The notes: a model not told the origin generated them from the sequence alone. A stretch of DNA of 64,000 nucleotides from Papio anubis (GCF_008728515.1 NC_044984.1:93543181-93607180), one strand, 5' to 3'; counted from the stretch's first letter, positions 36,746-52,195 are shown. Translations and numbers: made by a program.

Positions 36746-37099
36746 TGAAATGGTTTGGCTGTGTCCTCATCTTAAATTGTAGCTCCCATAATCCCCATGT
36801 GTCAAGGGAGGGCCCTGGTGGGAGGTAATTGAATCATAGGGGCAGGATTTTCCCATGCTGCTCTCATGACAGTGAATAAGTCTCATGAGATCTGATGGTT
36901 TTATAAAGGGCAGTTTTCCTGCACATGCTCTCTTGCCTGCCACCATGTAAGATGTGCCTTTGCACCTCCTTTGCCTTCTGCCATGATTGTGAGGCCTCCC
37001 CAGCCATGTGGAACTGTGAGTCCATTAAACCTCTTTTTCTTTATAAATTGACCCAGTCTCAGGTATTTCTTCATAGCAGTATGAAAATGGAGTCATACA
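36746..37099 (+). repeat. THE1 3' LTR
   Basis: Starts TGAAATGGTTTGGCTGTG after a purine-rich tract (gatttggaaggggccagggg at 36721-36740) and ends near CATACA at 37094-37099. It has a short deletion near the start and many substitutions relative to the 5' LTR. Confidence 0.93.
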
Positions 37100-37130
37100 C
37101 CCTAGGACTCTGGGCATGTTACCAAGTCTT

Positions 37131-37422
37131 TTTTTTTTTTTTTTTTTTTTTTTTAGACAGAGTCTCGCTCTGTCGCCCAGGCTGGAGTGCAGTGGTGCGA
37201 TCTTGGCTCACTGCAAGCTCTGCCTCCCGGGTTCACGCTGTTCTCCTGCCTCAGCCTCCTGAGTAGCTGGGACTACAGGCGCCCACCACCGCACCCAGCT
37301 AATTTTTTGTATTTTTAGTAGAGACAGGGTTTCACCATGGTCTCAATCTCCTGACCTTATGATCCGCCCACCTTGGCCTCCCAAAGTGCTGGGATTTCAG
37401 GCGTGAGCCACCGCGCCCGGCC
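37131..37422 (-). mobile_element. AluY-type element with 12-bp deletion, reverse
   Basis: A long T-run (37129-37154) begins a complete reverse Alu. Flanking duplications are tgttaccaagtctt (37117-37130) and tgttaccaggtctt (37423-37436), one mismatch in 14. Read on the reverse strand, the left arm goes from 'gagacca' directly to 'tggtgaaacc' (junction near 37337), missing the 12 bases normally between. The AluYd lineage is defined by a deletion of this size and place. The right arm keeps AluY-type bases (ggcagagcttgcagtg). Confidence 0.93.
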
Positions 37423-37436
37423 TGTTACCAGGTCTT

Positions 37437-37894
37437 AATGAGAGAATAAAATTTGTAGCATGTGGCTAATAATTGGTATCCTGCAAGCTTTATTAAATCA
37501 TTCCTTTTATTTGTAAAAACTTTATAAACATTTAGTTTTACTTTAGATTTTACTAGAAAGCTGTAAATATACATTTATTTATTTTTTTAAAAATCTATAG
37601 TTTTCTTTTCTGGTTGATTTTTGAAGCTACAGTATATAAAGTAGCATGTATTTTACAAATGAGCTTTACTGTCACTTAACTGAGTAGGAAAAAACCAGCA
37701 GTATAGGAAGTTTGATGGAGTCCAAAATCTTAGTAGAGATCTGTGAGGTTCCCCTTAAATACTGGTGAAAATGTAGGATCTGACAAGGCCCTGTCTTGTC
37801 TCTTTTAAGAAGTCATAGTTTGACACATCATCATGCCTTCCAGGATTTCATAACTGAACTTTTATAGTAGAATTTTTGATGGGCATATGGCTGC
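37437..37894. other. Undefined AT-rich sequence
   Basis: No gene or repeat recognised. Confidence 0.5.
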
Positions 37895-38285
37895 CCAGCC
37901 AAAGACTACATCTCTTAGCTTCCTTTGCAGCTTGGTGTGGCCATGCGACTAAGTTATGGCCAATGGTATGTGAGAAGGAATGAGCTGTGCAACTTGGGTC
38001 ATGCCCTGAAAATCATGATGCAATCCTCTTTCCCTGTCTATTGTTTGAAATGTGGATGGATGGATATAGCTGAAGACATTTTATTGGGTCAAAGATGGAA
38101 GCTATGTGTTAAAGGTGGCAGAACAGCAAGACAAAAATAACATGGGCCCTGATGATTTTGGAGCCAACATACCACCTTAGACCAATGACTCAGACTTCAA
38201 TGTGAGAGAGAAGCAAATTTTTACCTTGTCTAAGCCACTATTATTCGGGGCCTCTCTGTTACAGCACCAAAAAATGTATGTTAAC
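37895..38285 (+). mobile_element. Probable MLT1-like LTR
   Basis: Contains the 'cagcttggtgtggccatgcg' and 'aagttatggccaatggtatg' blocks and ends 'taagccactattattcgggg' with 'ctgttacagca'. These are typical of a common MaLR-type LTR. Subfamily uncertain. Confidence 0.55.
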
Positions 38286-38864
38286 CTCTCCACTTTCACG
38301 ATTCTGTCCCTTTCATTCACTCCTCCCCCTGAACAACATGACTTAACCCCACTCACATGTGTGCCAATCTCATAAAAAGGCTTCTTCTGAGTTCCTATTC
38401 TGAGAACCTGCTAAATTTTCTTGAAATCTAGTTGCCTTGAAGTTGCTAGTCCTCCTCCCTGGCGAATGGTGTCTTGCTCTAAAACTAAGTCCCAATACCC
38501 ACGGAAATGTTTTCTCAAAATCTGGTTCCTGTTCATTCTGACTGCCTGGATGTTCCGTTATGTTTCCTACCTCCTCTTAAGATCCTCAGCTTCCTTAAGT
38601 TGGACCCAATACTAACTATAACCTTATAATGGCTTTTCCTTGCCTTGCCTATGTGATCTTTTTTGTTTATCATATTCCACCAGCAAAGTCCAGAGGCAGC
38701 ATTTTGAATAGACCTGGTCCCTTTTCTCAATCTCTTTCAGGTTTTTCTTTGGTCCCAGAAAAATAGAACTGACCCCTTGTCTCCATCTCTTTGGCCTTTG
38801 AGCTGAAATAACTAGAAGCAGCTTGCCAAAGCATACTAATATATGTAAAAGTTGTTGAGTGACT
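38286..38864. other. Undefined pyrimidine-rich sequence
   Basis: T/C-rich forward strand, no recognised repeat. Overlapping 64- and 65-codon frames on opposite strands are unsupported. Confidence 0.45.
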
Positions 38865-39060
38865 ACTCCATAAGTTGTCCCATTTTAGGGATTACCTCCA
38901 ATCCTTATAACAAATCTAAAAAGGGGTTGTATTATTCCCCTTATACAGATGAAGAAACTGAGGCTCAGAGTGAATAAGTGTCTTGTTCAAGATGCCTCAT
39001 CTAATAACTAATGAATCTTCAATTAAAACGCAATCTATAATCTTCTCACTATATAGACTA
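38865..39060 (+). repeat. MIR SINE
   Basis: 'ttatacagatgaagaaactg' and 'aggctcagagtgaataagtg' belong to the MIR core. Confidence 0.8.
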
Positions 39061-39694
39061 TTGTCTAAGCCCAATGTTAAGACAAGGTCACAGAGGTTAG
39101 GGCTCATGAAAAAGAAGAAAAAGAAATCTTTGTGAGAATGTCCTAGCATGGGTACCCAGATTCCAAGGATGTGAGGGGACTATCTAGCACCATACTCTAG
39201 AGGCCATATTAACACCAGGATGCTAAATGAAAGTTTCAAAGCTTCTTGGATGAAAAGATGCTCTCCTTCTAACTTCTGCTTTTTGAATTTAAAAAACATC
39301 ATTTTTCTCACCTTTTCTCTCCTAGGATTCTTCTGTTTCCCTGACCTTGATTGACATTTTTCCCTAAGTCCTCTGAATTATTATGGAATTAAATGGCTTA
39401 TTTTAATTTCCCTAGGTGTCTTTATTGAATTCTTTCACAGTGTTTTATGGAAAATATCTGATTACTAATTCATAGAACAGAATATTATGAGATTCTCTGC
39501 TAAGTGGCTGCCACAGCGGTATTCAGGTCCTGGAGCCTCTGCAATCTCTGTATCTGCATACAGGCTCAGAAACAAGGAGCAAGCTAAGTTCCAGCACCTT
39601 GCATTTGACTCTTTTATATCACCTCCTGAACAATTCCTAAACAGAAAATACTGTCCCCAACCCCTGGAAAAATTCATGAAATATTAGAAAGCAA
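39061..39694. other. Undefined sequence
   Basis: Frames at 39465-39687 on both strands overlap and show no protein family. Confidence 0.5.
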
Positions 39695-39925
39695 ATCATG
39701 TTAACATAGAAGTTAAGATCTTGGGTTCTGGAATCAAACTGGGCTTGAATCTCACTGCTTCTGCTTAAATGACCTTGGAAAAGTTTCTTAATCTCACTTT
39801 CCCACCATTTCATGGTCTGTAAAGTGGGAGTAACACCTACCTCACAGAGTATTCATGAGGATTACGTGAACTAATAGTGCCGAGCTCATAATAAGTGCCA
39901 ACTTAAAAGTTAGCTAACTATATCT
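39695..39925 (-). repeat. MIR SINE, reverse
   Basis: 'cttgggttctggaatcaaac', 'taaatgaccttggaaaagtt' and 'tgtaaagtgggagtaacacc' give the MIR consensus in reverse. Confidence 0.82.
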
Positions 39926-39951
39926 TTTATAATTAAGAAGTAGGAGAGTCT

Positions 39952-40100
39952 GTAGTCTCAGCTACTCAGGAGGCTGAGGCAGGAGAATGGCAGGAACCTG
40001 GGAGGCGGAGCTTGCAGTGAGCTGAGATCGCACCATTGCACTCCAGCCTGGGTGACAGAGCAAGACTCTGTCTCAAACAAACAAACAAACAAACAAACAA
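39952..40100 (+). mobile_element. 5'-truncated AluY-like element
   Basis: Only the right arm is present, starting in 'gtagtctcagctactcagga' and ending in an (AAAC)n tail (40075-40100). A perfect 17-bp duplication (aagaagtaggagagtct) flanks it at 39935-39951 and 40101-40117, showing a real truncated insertion rather than later deletion. The 'ggcggagcttgcagtgagc' bases are AluY-type. Confidence 0.95.
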
Positions 40101-40117
40101 AAGAAGTAGGAGAGTCT

Positions 40118-41240
40118 TGTTAAACCTAGTACAAAATACCATAGCATGTGAAAGATTCTGTGAGTATCTGCACCTCCTAACCATTTTCTGACATATATAT
40201 GTATTATACATAAACTTGAAATCACATGAAACCATGCTATTTAGCAGAATTCCTCTAATTCAGCTTCATTGTCACAAAAAACTCACAATGTGGAGATGCC
40301 CTGAGAGATCAGATGATTTCTTCAGAGAAGAGGGTGAATTCTCCTTCGAGAACTGGTAGTTCCATTCTAAATGAGTCACCAATGAATAGATTTGCTATGG
40401 GTTAATGTTCCACCCAGCTTGATTAAATTTTAGGTAGGTTTCTTCTTGACTACAGGCTCCTGACCTCCCTTTTCTCAGAGCATTTACTTTACCAAACTTG
40501 CAATTATAAATTAGGTCTCTGGCCCTTTGACATGTAAATCTTCTCCCAGTCTCTCACTGATTTTACATCCTAAAAATGTCCTTCCCAAGGACCTAGGAGC
40601 CATCCCTTTGAGCTATAATAATCAAAAAAGATAATGTCCTTATCTCCTCATCTCTGTGGAAGGATAGGAGGCTGATTTGATAAGCACCAACAAAGAAACA
40701 AGATTTTCTTTCAAAGAAGTGGCCTTGTAGGGAGTGACAGACATGACTCAGATTCAAGCAGATCATTTATAGTCATTATACAGAAGTTAAATATTCCTCC
40801 CTTACCGGTTAGCTGGACTTTAAGCCCACTAGAAAAAAGTCAAAAGTTAAAGGCTTTTGTGAAAAAGTACACAAAAAATGCCTTTCACAATGACAGTCAA
40901 ATCAACTCTCCAAGCAATGCCTACTTTCTAGAAACTTCCAGAGGAAGACCATCCATTTCAGTCTCTAAAGTCCCAGGGAGTGTGCTGGGATCTTCCAACT
41001 ACTCAGAAAACCTCTTTCTAAGAATTCAGTCTTTGAGCATAGCTGTCAGCTAGAAAGAAAATTTCAGTTGATGTATGAGTCTATAGAGCCAGTCATTCTC
41101 ATGCCCTCTAGGGATAAACTAGGCATCTCCAAACCCTGAAGAAACAGAGTGGTGGTGGGTGGTGTTCAAATATTTTTAAAGTATTGGCGTACCAACATGG
41201 ACATACTGGTTAGGAAAACATGAGCTCCCAAAATGGATAT
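40118..41240. other. Undefined sequence
   Basis: No gene or repeat recognised. The 64-codon frame at 40859-41053 is unsupported. Confidence 0.5.
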
Positions 41241-41252
41241 TAGACACATTAT

Positions 41253-41540
41253 TATTATTATTGCTATTTTTTGAGATGGAGTCTTGCTCTATTGCCCAGG
41301 TTGGAGTGCAGTGGCGTGATCTTGGCTCACTACAACCTCCACCTCCCAGGTTCAAGCAATTCTCCTGTCTCAGTCTCCAGAGTAGCTAGGATTACAGATG
41401 CATGCCACCACACCCGGCTAATTTTTGTATTTCGAGTAGTGATGGGGCTTCACCACGTTGGCCAGGCTGGTCTTGAACTCCTGACCTGCCTTGGCCTCCC
41501 AAAGTATTGGGATTACAGGTGTAAGCCACCGCGCCTGACC
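41253..41540 (-). mobile_element. AluS-like element, reverse
   Basis: Complete reverse Alu, with an (ATT)n stretch at 41250-41263 grown from the tail. A perfect 12-bp duplication, tagacacattat, lies at 41241-41252 and 41541-41552. Confidence 0.95.
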
Positions 41541-41599
41541 TAGACACATTATAAAGGGTAAATAATTATAACCATGTGTTGTTGACACATGAGTAAATA

Positions 41600-42928
41600 T
41601 GAATAAATACAGATACATAAGGGGAATGCAGTAGAAATTAAGTGAAAAACAAAATATAATTTGGCTTCAAGCATACAAGTGCCATTTCTAATCAGTGAGG
41701 ATGACATGGACTATTAATTCATTCAATAATATAGGAGCCATTAAGTAGTCATCTAGTAAAAATAAAGTTTGATCCATACCTCATTCCTTATACAACAGTA
41801 AATTACATACATCAAATATAGAAAAACTCAAACCATAAAAGTACTACAAGAAACTATAATAAGATTCTTATATAATCTGGGAGTGAGGGAGGCCTTTCTA
41901 ATAAGAATATAACATTTTAAAACCATTCATTTAAAAAAGGCTTGATTAAATAAACTGCAAAATAATTAAAAAATTTGCATAGTAAAAATCACCGTAAGTT
42001 AAGTTGCAAGTAAATTAAAAACTGAGGAAAGATAATTACAACTTGTATCCATTCATGGGGCTATATGGCTAATAAGAAAGAGCTCCTTTGCCCTTCACAT
42101 CAATAGAAGTAGACCAACAGCAGCTCCCAGAATGGGCCAAGGCATTTTGAACAAGCAGTTCAGAAAAAAGGAAATACAAATGGAATTAAACATATGAAAA
42201 AAAAGCTCAATTTTATTCATACTACAAAAAATGGCACAAAGATACTGCCTTTCACCTACCAAATACGTAAGTTCCAAAAATTTGATAATATGCTATATTG
42301 GTCAGGACATAATAAACTTTTCCTTATGTTGCTGCTGATGGTATAAATCATTGTAACTCCTAAGGAGGGCAATTTAGCAATACTTATCAAAAGCACAAAT
42401 GTCCCTGAACCAGCAATTAAACTTTTGGGAATGTATCCATCACACATATGCCTTCATATGTGAAGTATAAATAAGGCTATTCGTTGCAGCATTGTTTATA
42501 ATAAATAAAATATATAAACCATTGCTATTGATAGGGAGATAGTTAAAGAAATTAAGGTATATTAATAGGATTATTATTTTTTTAAATTTTGCAGGCACAT
42601 AAAACATTCATACAACTATATACCAAGAAGTGCTCTATGTTCTACTGTGGAAATATCTCTATTAAATTAAATTAATGGGTTAAAAAAACAAGATAAAGAA
42701 CAGAATGTAGGGTATGCTACCATTTGTTATATAGCTTAAAAAGGAGAGATAAAGAGAGGAAAAATACATGTTTATATTTGTTTGTACCTCAGTTAAATAT
42801 CCCTGGAAGGATATACCTGACACTGTGTGGTTGCCTATTGGGAAGAGAAACGGGTGTCTGAGGTAATAGGTATTATAGGGAGATTTTCTTCACTAAATAT
42901 TGTATAAACTTTTATACTTTCTTACATT
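41600..42928 (+). mobile_element. Old L1M fragment (ORF2 3' end and 3' UTR)
   Basis: 42120-42200 (aatgggccaaggcattttga, then agttcagaaaaaaggaaata) and 42350-42520 (gagggcaatttagcaatact; gttgcagcattgtttataat) follow the 3' coding end of an old L1. 42690-42925 follows its 3' UTR (atgctaccatttgttatata; tggttgcctattgggaagag). The left limit is unclear. Heavily diverged. Confidence 0.75.
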
Positions 42929-42939
42929 AAAACTCTCTT

Positions 42940-43243
42940 GGCCAGGAGTGGTGGCTCATGCCTGTAATCCCAGCACCTTGGGAGGCCAAGGCAGGTGGAT
43001 CTCCTCAAGTTCAAAAGTTGAAGACCAGCCTGGACAATATGGCAAAACCCTGTCTCTACCAAAAATACAAAAAATTTAGCCAGGTATGGTGGCCCTGGCC
43101 TGTGATCCCAGTTACCTGGGAGGCTGAGGTAGGAGGATCCTTTGAGCTGGCGAGGTAGAGGTTGCAGTGAGCCATGACTGTGCCACTGCACTGCAGCCAG
43201 CATGACAGAGCAAGACCCTGTCTCAAAAACAAACAAACAAACA
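42940..43243 (+). mobile_element. AluJ-like element
   Basis: Starts GCCAGGAGTGGTGGCTCATG and ends in an (AAAC)n tail. Duplication aaaactctctt at 42929-42939 and 43244-43254. More diverged than the other Alus, with J-type bases (gaagaccagcctggacaata). Confidence 0.93.
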
Positions 43244-43254
43244 AAAACTCTCTT

Positions 43255-43852
43255 ATTTGACATCTCATACTTTGAAATGTTCAATTTAATCATTTTCCAA
43301 ATCTAGAATATGGTTCATTTTTATTGAGATATGAATTATTGTTCAAATCTCATGCTTGATCTTCCCAAACAGAACAGAGGCTCTATATCTTTCTCTGAGA
43401 TACTTTGGTGATATTTTTAGCACTAAAAATGGGTATGAACACTTCTAACACTGGAAATTCTAAGTCTGAAGCACTTACTCTTGGGACTTGGAAAAAATTT
43501 TTTAATTAATAATTCTTCATCAATGGTTACATTTTCTTTGCCTACAAGCACGTTTCTTCCTTCAAAGTGGACATGGGTGTGTGCACATACTCATCTGCAC
43601 ACACATACATACACATGTATATGTGAAAGGGATTGAAAATAAAATGTTTTCTTTTAAAGTATGTTTGCATTTTTCCTAGAGTTGCCCTCACAGTTTCCAT
43701 CAGACACTCAAAGCAGTGGGTGACATCAGAAAGGTTAAATATTACTAAATAGTGGACATTACCTTTCCTAGTTCTTCCTTTCCCCTTTCCTAGTTATTCC
43801 TTTCCCCTTTCCCATAGCTACCATTTAAATCTAGGTTGGCAACTTCCCTTGG
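43255..43852. other. Undefined sequence
   Basis: Contains a degenerate (CA)n/(TA)n patch at 43580-43625 and two near-copies of 'ttcctttcccctttcc' at 43773-43812. No gene recognised. Confidence 0.5.
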
Positions 43853-43860
43853 GTCTAAAT

Positions 43861-44338
43861 CAGCAATCCACAAACTTTTGGCATCAGGGACTGGTGTCAT
43901 GGAAGACAATTTTTCCATGGGCAGGGCCCAGGGTGGAGAATAGTTTTGGGATGATTCATGCACATTACATTTTTTGTGCACTGTATTTCTATTATTATTA
44001 CATTGTAACATCTAGTGAAATAATTATACAACTCACCACAACGTAGAATCAGTGGGAGCCCTGAGCTTGTTTTCCTGCAACTAGATGGTCCCATCTGGGG
44101 GTAATGGGAGACGGTGACAGATCATCAGGCATTAGATTCTCATAAGAAGCACACAGTCTATGCAGTTCACAAAAAGGTTCACACTCCCATGAGAATCTAA
44201 TGTTGCTGCTGATCTGACAGGATTCAGAGCTCCAGTGGTAATGCTCACTCGCCTGCTGCTCACTTCCTGCTATGCAGCCAGATTTCTAACAGGCCATGGG
44301 CTGGTACTGGTCTGTGGTCTGGGGGTTGGAAATCTTTG
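43861..44338 (+). mobile_element. hAT-like non-autonomous DNA transposon
   Basis: A 478-bp element with terminal inverted repeats: the left end CAGCAATCCACAAACTTTTG pairs with the right end GGTCTGGGGGTTGGAAATCTTTG. A longer inner inverted pair is also present (ggcatcagggactggtgtca against gggctggtactggtctgtgg). An 8-bp duplication, gtctaaat / gtctagat, flanks it at 43853-43860 and 44339-44346. The terminal motif fits the Tip100-like hAT branch. No transposase is present. Confidence 0.88.
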
Positions 44339-44346
44339 GTCTAGAT

Positions 44347-44938
44347 GACCTTGACAGCAGCATAGCTGTCCTGTCTGCCTTCAGACTTTCCGCACTCCAC
44401 ATTATATGCTCAACCAGCCAGCTGTTAGTATAATCATTTTCAAAAAAATTTACTGCCTACTTTATCAAATTAGTTGTGAAGCATTTGACTGTATGTTGAA
44501 TGATAGCCAAGTGTGCTATATTTCTGCACTCATGAATGAGTACTTGGTTGTCATACTTCATTGTCCTGGAATTTCTCTGTTTCTGTTTTTATTAGTGGGG
44601 AAAACTCTGCCTTATTAATTTTGTTCACAGAATAAACAAATTTTTCTTTAATATACAAAAATAAACTAGAAAACATATTTTACTGGTCACTTTTCAGGAA
44701 GAAAAGCCTATATATATTTAAATTTTTTTTTTTTTTTTTAGAAATCTTCCATAGGGTGAATGATGCATGTCTGAATATAAACTAATGATTTTATTCATTT
44801 ATACAGCTTATAAACTGTATTCAATTGCATGGAGGAAAAAAGTACACTGACCTCTAATTTAAAAACAAAGAGTTTTCTGGAGAGGTAATAGAATAATAAC
44901 TAATGGAGCATTACAGTTTATAAGTGCTTTCATATAAA
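44347..44938. other. Undefined AT-rich sequence
   Basis: A T-run at 44727-44740. No gene recognised. Confidence 0.5.
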
Positions 44939-45128
44939 TGACCTCATTTGTCCCCACCCAAATCTCATGACAAATTGTAATCCCCAGTGTTGGAGGTAGG
45001 GTCGAGTGGGAGGTGATTGGATCATGGGGGATGGTCCTTCATGAACGGTATAGCACCATCTTCTGGTGCTGTTCTCATGATAGTGAGTGAGTTCTCTTGA
45101 GATCTAGTTGTTTGAAAGTATGCAGCAC

Positions 45129-48360
<3,232 letters not shown>

Positions 48361-48834
48361 ATGAGATCACCTGGACTCGAAGGGGAAACACGCGACACCA
48401 GCCTACCATGGGGAGCGGGGAGGGAGGAGGGATTGTACTTGGGAGTTATACCCCTGATGTAAAATGACGAGTTGATGGGTGCTGAATGAAGATGGGTGCA
48501 GCACGCCAACATGGGACAAGTATACATATGTAACAAACCTGTACGTTATCCACATGTACCCTAGAACTTGAAGTATAATTAGAAAAAAAAAAAAAAAAAA
48601 AAAGAAAGTATGTAGCACCTCCCCCTTCTCTCTCTCGGTCCTGTTCCTGCCATGTAAGATGCCTACACTTCTGCTTTGCCTTGAGTCCTGAGTAAAACTC
48701 CCTGAAGCCTCCCCAGAAGCAGATGCTGCTATACTTCCTCTAAAGCCTGGAGAACTGTGAGCCAATTAAACCTATTTTCTTACCCAGTCTTAGGTATTTT
48801 GTTATAGAAGTGAGAGAACAGACTAATACATCAT

Positions 48835-48985
48835 CACCGTTATTTTAAAGAATAAGGAAATGAAGACTCAGAAGGATGAAGCAATGACCAACCCAGGTCA
48901 TACAGTAAGTAAGGGAAAATCCCAGGACTTTGACTTATGCTTTCTGACACTGTATCTCACATTCTTTCTCATGTGGTGAGTGGCT
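48835..48985 (+). repeat. MIR SINE
   Basis: 'aggaaatgaagactcagaag', 'aacccaggtcatacagtaag' and the following bases resemble the MIR 3' half. Confidence 0.65.
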
Positions 48986-49528
48986 CTCCCAACATTACTG
49001 TTACATAAAAATTCAGATTGTGCGTGTAATTTTATCAAGTATCCCTCAAATCCTGGGATTTAAGTAATTGAAACACAGAACAGGTTAAATAAAGAGAGCC
49101 TTTTTTGAAAGGGTAAGGAAAAACAACATTGATGTTTCAGAACTAATGTGTGTTTATATCATGGAAAAAGCTAGAAATCCCAGTCGAAAAGTTTTTATGG
49201 AAGCACTACTTATCACTGTATACCTGGCTATATATAATTCATAGGTAGTATACTCCCCCTTTCCCTGAATTCTAATGAAAGCATTGTTCCAAATCTATTA
49301 TAGCTATACAGTTTTTATAAAATGACCCATGGGGAAAATTCTTTCTAGAGTTTAAAGCTGGAAAAGAGTTTCTTTCTCTACACGCCTTGATAATATTGTT
49401 ATCAATATAATATTATATAATATTGTAATGACAGTTCTATAGCCCACTTTTGTCTTGATTATCAAGAAGCTCAGAGTCAAGTTGTTGTATTAGTTGTAGT
49501 CATTTTTCTTAGTTTGGGTTTTCTAAAA
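48986..49528. other. Undefined AT-rich sequence
   Basis: No gene recognised. Confidence 0.5.
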
Positions 49529-50056
49529 TGTGATTGTTAATACTGAATGTCAACTTGATTGGACTAAAGGATGCAAAGTATTGTTTCTGGGTGTCTCTGT
49601 GAGGGTGTTACCAAAGGAGAGTAACATTTGAGTCGGTGGGAGATGCAGATCACCCTCAATCTGGGTGGGCATGATCTAATCAGCTGCCAGCGTGGCTACA
49701 AAAAAGCAGGCAGAAGAAAGTGGAATGGGCAGACTTGCTGAGTCGTCCGGCCTTCATCTGTCTCCTGTGCTGAATGCTTCCTTCCCTCATATATCAGACT
49801 CCAGATTCTTCGGCTTTTGAACTCTTGGACTTACACCAGTGATTTGCCAGGGGCTCTCGGGCCTTTGGCCACAGACTGAAGGCTGCACTGTCGGTTTCCG
49901 TACTTTTGAGGTTTTGGGACTTGGACTGGCTTCCTTGCTTCTCAGCTTGCAGATGGCATATTGTGGGACTTCACCTTGTGATCATGTGAGTCAATACTCC
50001 TTAATAAACTCCCCATCCATCCTATTAGTTCTGTCCCTCTAGAGAACCCTAATACA
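49529..50056 (+). mobile_element. Solo MLT2A-like LTR (ERVL)
   Basis: Blocks in order: 'ttaatactgaatgtcaactt', 'tgggtgggcatgatctaatc', 'ggcctttggccacagactga', 'gtgagtcaatactccttaat' and the close 'tctagagaaccctaataca'. About 528 bp; well conserved. No obvious duplication. The 67-codon open frame at 49839-50042 is within it and incidental. Confidence 0.85.
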
Positions 50057-51133
50057 TGGATTACTTTATTTGTTCTCCTTTATACATTTTTCTCTTTTAT
50101 ATTATCTAGTTCATACCTTTTAGTACTGTTTCAATGGATTTTTATTTCACTGTAATTATATCTTTTTTAGTAAGCCTCCTCAAACCTGTTTTGAAGATAG
50201 GCAGGGGATAAACATACAGAGTCCACTCTAAGGAACATGAGCACTTAGTCCATTGAAAGAACGAATAATAGTATACCAGGTGCAAATGATCTATTTAATC
50301 TCTTGAGTAGCTTCCAGAGAAGAAATTTCTGCTGTAAGTGCACAGGGTAATAGAGTTCTGTTTTCTTTCTTGTATTCTTATAATAAAAGTTTGACATCAC
50401 CATCACAACCATTTCACGTGTCAGTAACAGTAGGTGATAGGTATTTGGTATTATATATTTGCTTGTGTTAAAATGAGCCCTAGTGTTTCACTTATGTTTT
50501 ATGATTGTGCACATTTGGTGTGATCCAAAGAAATAATAGTGGAATTTTCTATGGAAATTCTTGTTTGATACAGAATTGTATCAGAAGTTGATACAACAAT
50601 CAATGTGTATATTGTCTAGGGTATATACTTTATATACATAATTATATCACATCTACAGTTCTGATTATCATAGGAATATAATACACACGTCACACGAACA
50701 AACATGTATTCATTTTTCCTAAATGATGGCTTCAGCAGAGAAAACCAGTGAGTATCATCTTTGAGAGATAAAACTGTGGAAATGTCGTTTGTATGTTTGA
50801 TACTAAAAGGGAAAGGGTGATTGGTGAGAAGTTAGAAGGTGAACCAAAGGAGGCCTAAGAACTTACTGTCAATAAAACAAATCCAGACTTAGGCACAGTG
50901 AGACGTAAAAAAACCTACAACAACCTGGAGAATGTTCCTCCCTTACGATTTTCAAGCATCTCAAAAATCAGTCTAAAAGGTTTTTCTTTTATAGGGAGGG
51001 CTAAACAGAAGTAGCAGAAACTTAGAGGTAAAATTGTGTGACAGGGCGGGGCTGAGCAGACATCATGATGAGGATGGTATAACAAGAAATGTTGCTGTGT
51101 TCAGCTAATTTGGAATGAACTGTTAAGGTGGGG
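50057..51133. other. Undefined sequence
   Basis: No gene or repeat recognised. Confidence 0.5.
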
Positions 51134-51576
51134 TGATATAACTAGTGATTTTGTTCCCTAGTGTGTTGTTCAATTTCACATTGAATTGTAATCCTCAGTG
51201 TTGGAGGTGGGGCTTGGTGGGAGGTTACTGGATCATGGGAGTGGATTTCTCATGAATGGTTTACCATCATTCCCTTGGTGCTATTCTCATGACAGTGAGT
51301 GAGTTCTCGTAAAATCTAGTTGTTTAAAAGTGTTTGGCACCTCCCCCCTTTCTCGCTTGCTCCTGCCATATGAAGGAGCATATGAAGTGCCTGCTCCCCC
51401 TTTGACACCCTCTACCATGATTGTAAGTTTTCTGAGGCTTCCCTAGAAGGTGAGCAGATGCGAGGAACATGCTTCCTGTAAAGCCTCCAGAACTGTGAGC
51501 CAATTAAACCTCTTTTCTTTACAAATCACCCAGTCTCAGGTATTTCTTTATAGTAAGGCAAGAACAGCCTAACACA
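51134..51576 (+). mobile_element. Solo MST-type MaLR LTR
   Basis: Begins TGATATAACTAG and ends CAGCCTAACACA. Carries 'gtaatcctcagtgttggagg', 'cagtgagtgagttctcgtaa' and 'gagccaattaaacctctttt'. Its first ~50 bases are more diverged. Possible weak duplication only. Confidence 0.88.
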
Positions 51577-52195
51577 ATGGGATGTTTACATTTTAGTGTT
51601 TGCTCAGGTTTGGGGAAAGGAGCCTGTGGGGAGGAGAGATGCCTGATTAAATCTTGGTCAAGCCAAGTCAGTGGGCAAGAAATGGGCAATTGTGAACATT
51701 TGGCCAGGATCTGCAACCTCATGAAAAGTATATACTATCAAAAGGCTAACTACTTTTTTGTCACATAAATTCTTATAAAAAGCTTAGTGGAGCCAAGAAG
51801 CAGGTTAAGTATAATAGGAGAAACTCTTCATTTCTTCCCATTTGTATCACTAACATGCATATGATTGCAGCTAGTCATGTAAGTCTACAAATCAGTGTAA
51901 GGTTTATTCAGAGAGTTGAGATGCTTAGGTGAAAGTCACTTTTGCTTATAAAGAACTTATCTATCTTACAGACACATATCACTTACATTATGTATTTGTT
52001 ATATTAATATATTTAAAAAACATTGTAAAACGATGATCTGGCAACATTCCTAGAAGAACCTGGTTGAAATATACATACTTGAGATTTATTGGTCATTTGT
52101 CTTTACAAAATTGAGATGTGAAAAGCTTTAAAGGAGGACATTCTGCCAAAGCATAACTCATAAAACAAAATATAAAAGTATGAGTCATGGAATTA
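51577..52195. other. Undefined sequence
   Basis: No gene or repeat recognised. Confidence 0.5.

Larger units (their letters stand above)
34801..37099 (+). mobile_element. Complete THE1 retrovirus-like element (ERVL-MaLR)
   Basis: Two LTRs of THE1 type in direct orientation with a 1.58-kb internal region, about 2.3 kb in all, the normal THE1 layout. Flanks are ccttg on the left (34796-34800) and cctag or cccta on the right, an imperfect 5-bp duplication. MaLR elements lack most retroviral genes and relied on other elements. The two LTRs have diverged visibly, so the insertion is old on the scale of primate evolution. Confidence 0.95.

Noticed and set aside
36925..37266. 113-codon frame with apparent novel protein
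   Set aside because: It joins the THE1 3' LTR to the following Alu through a T-run; a chance fusion of two repeats.
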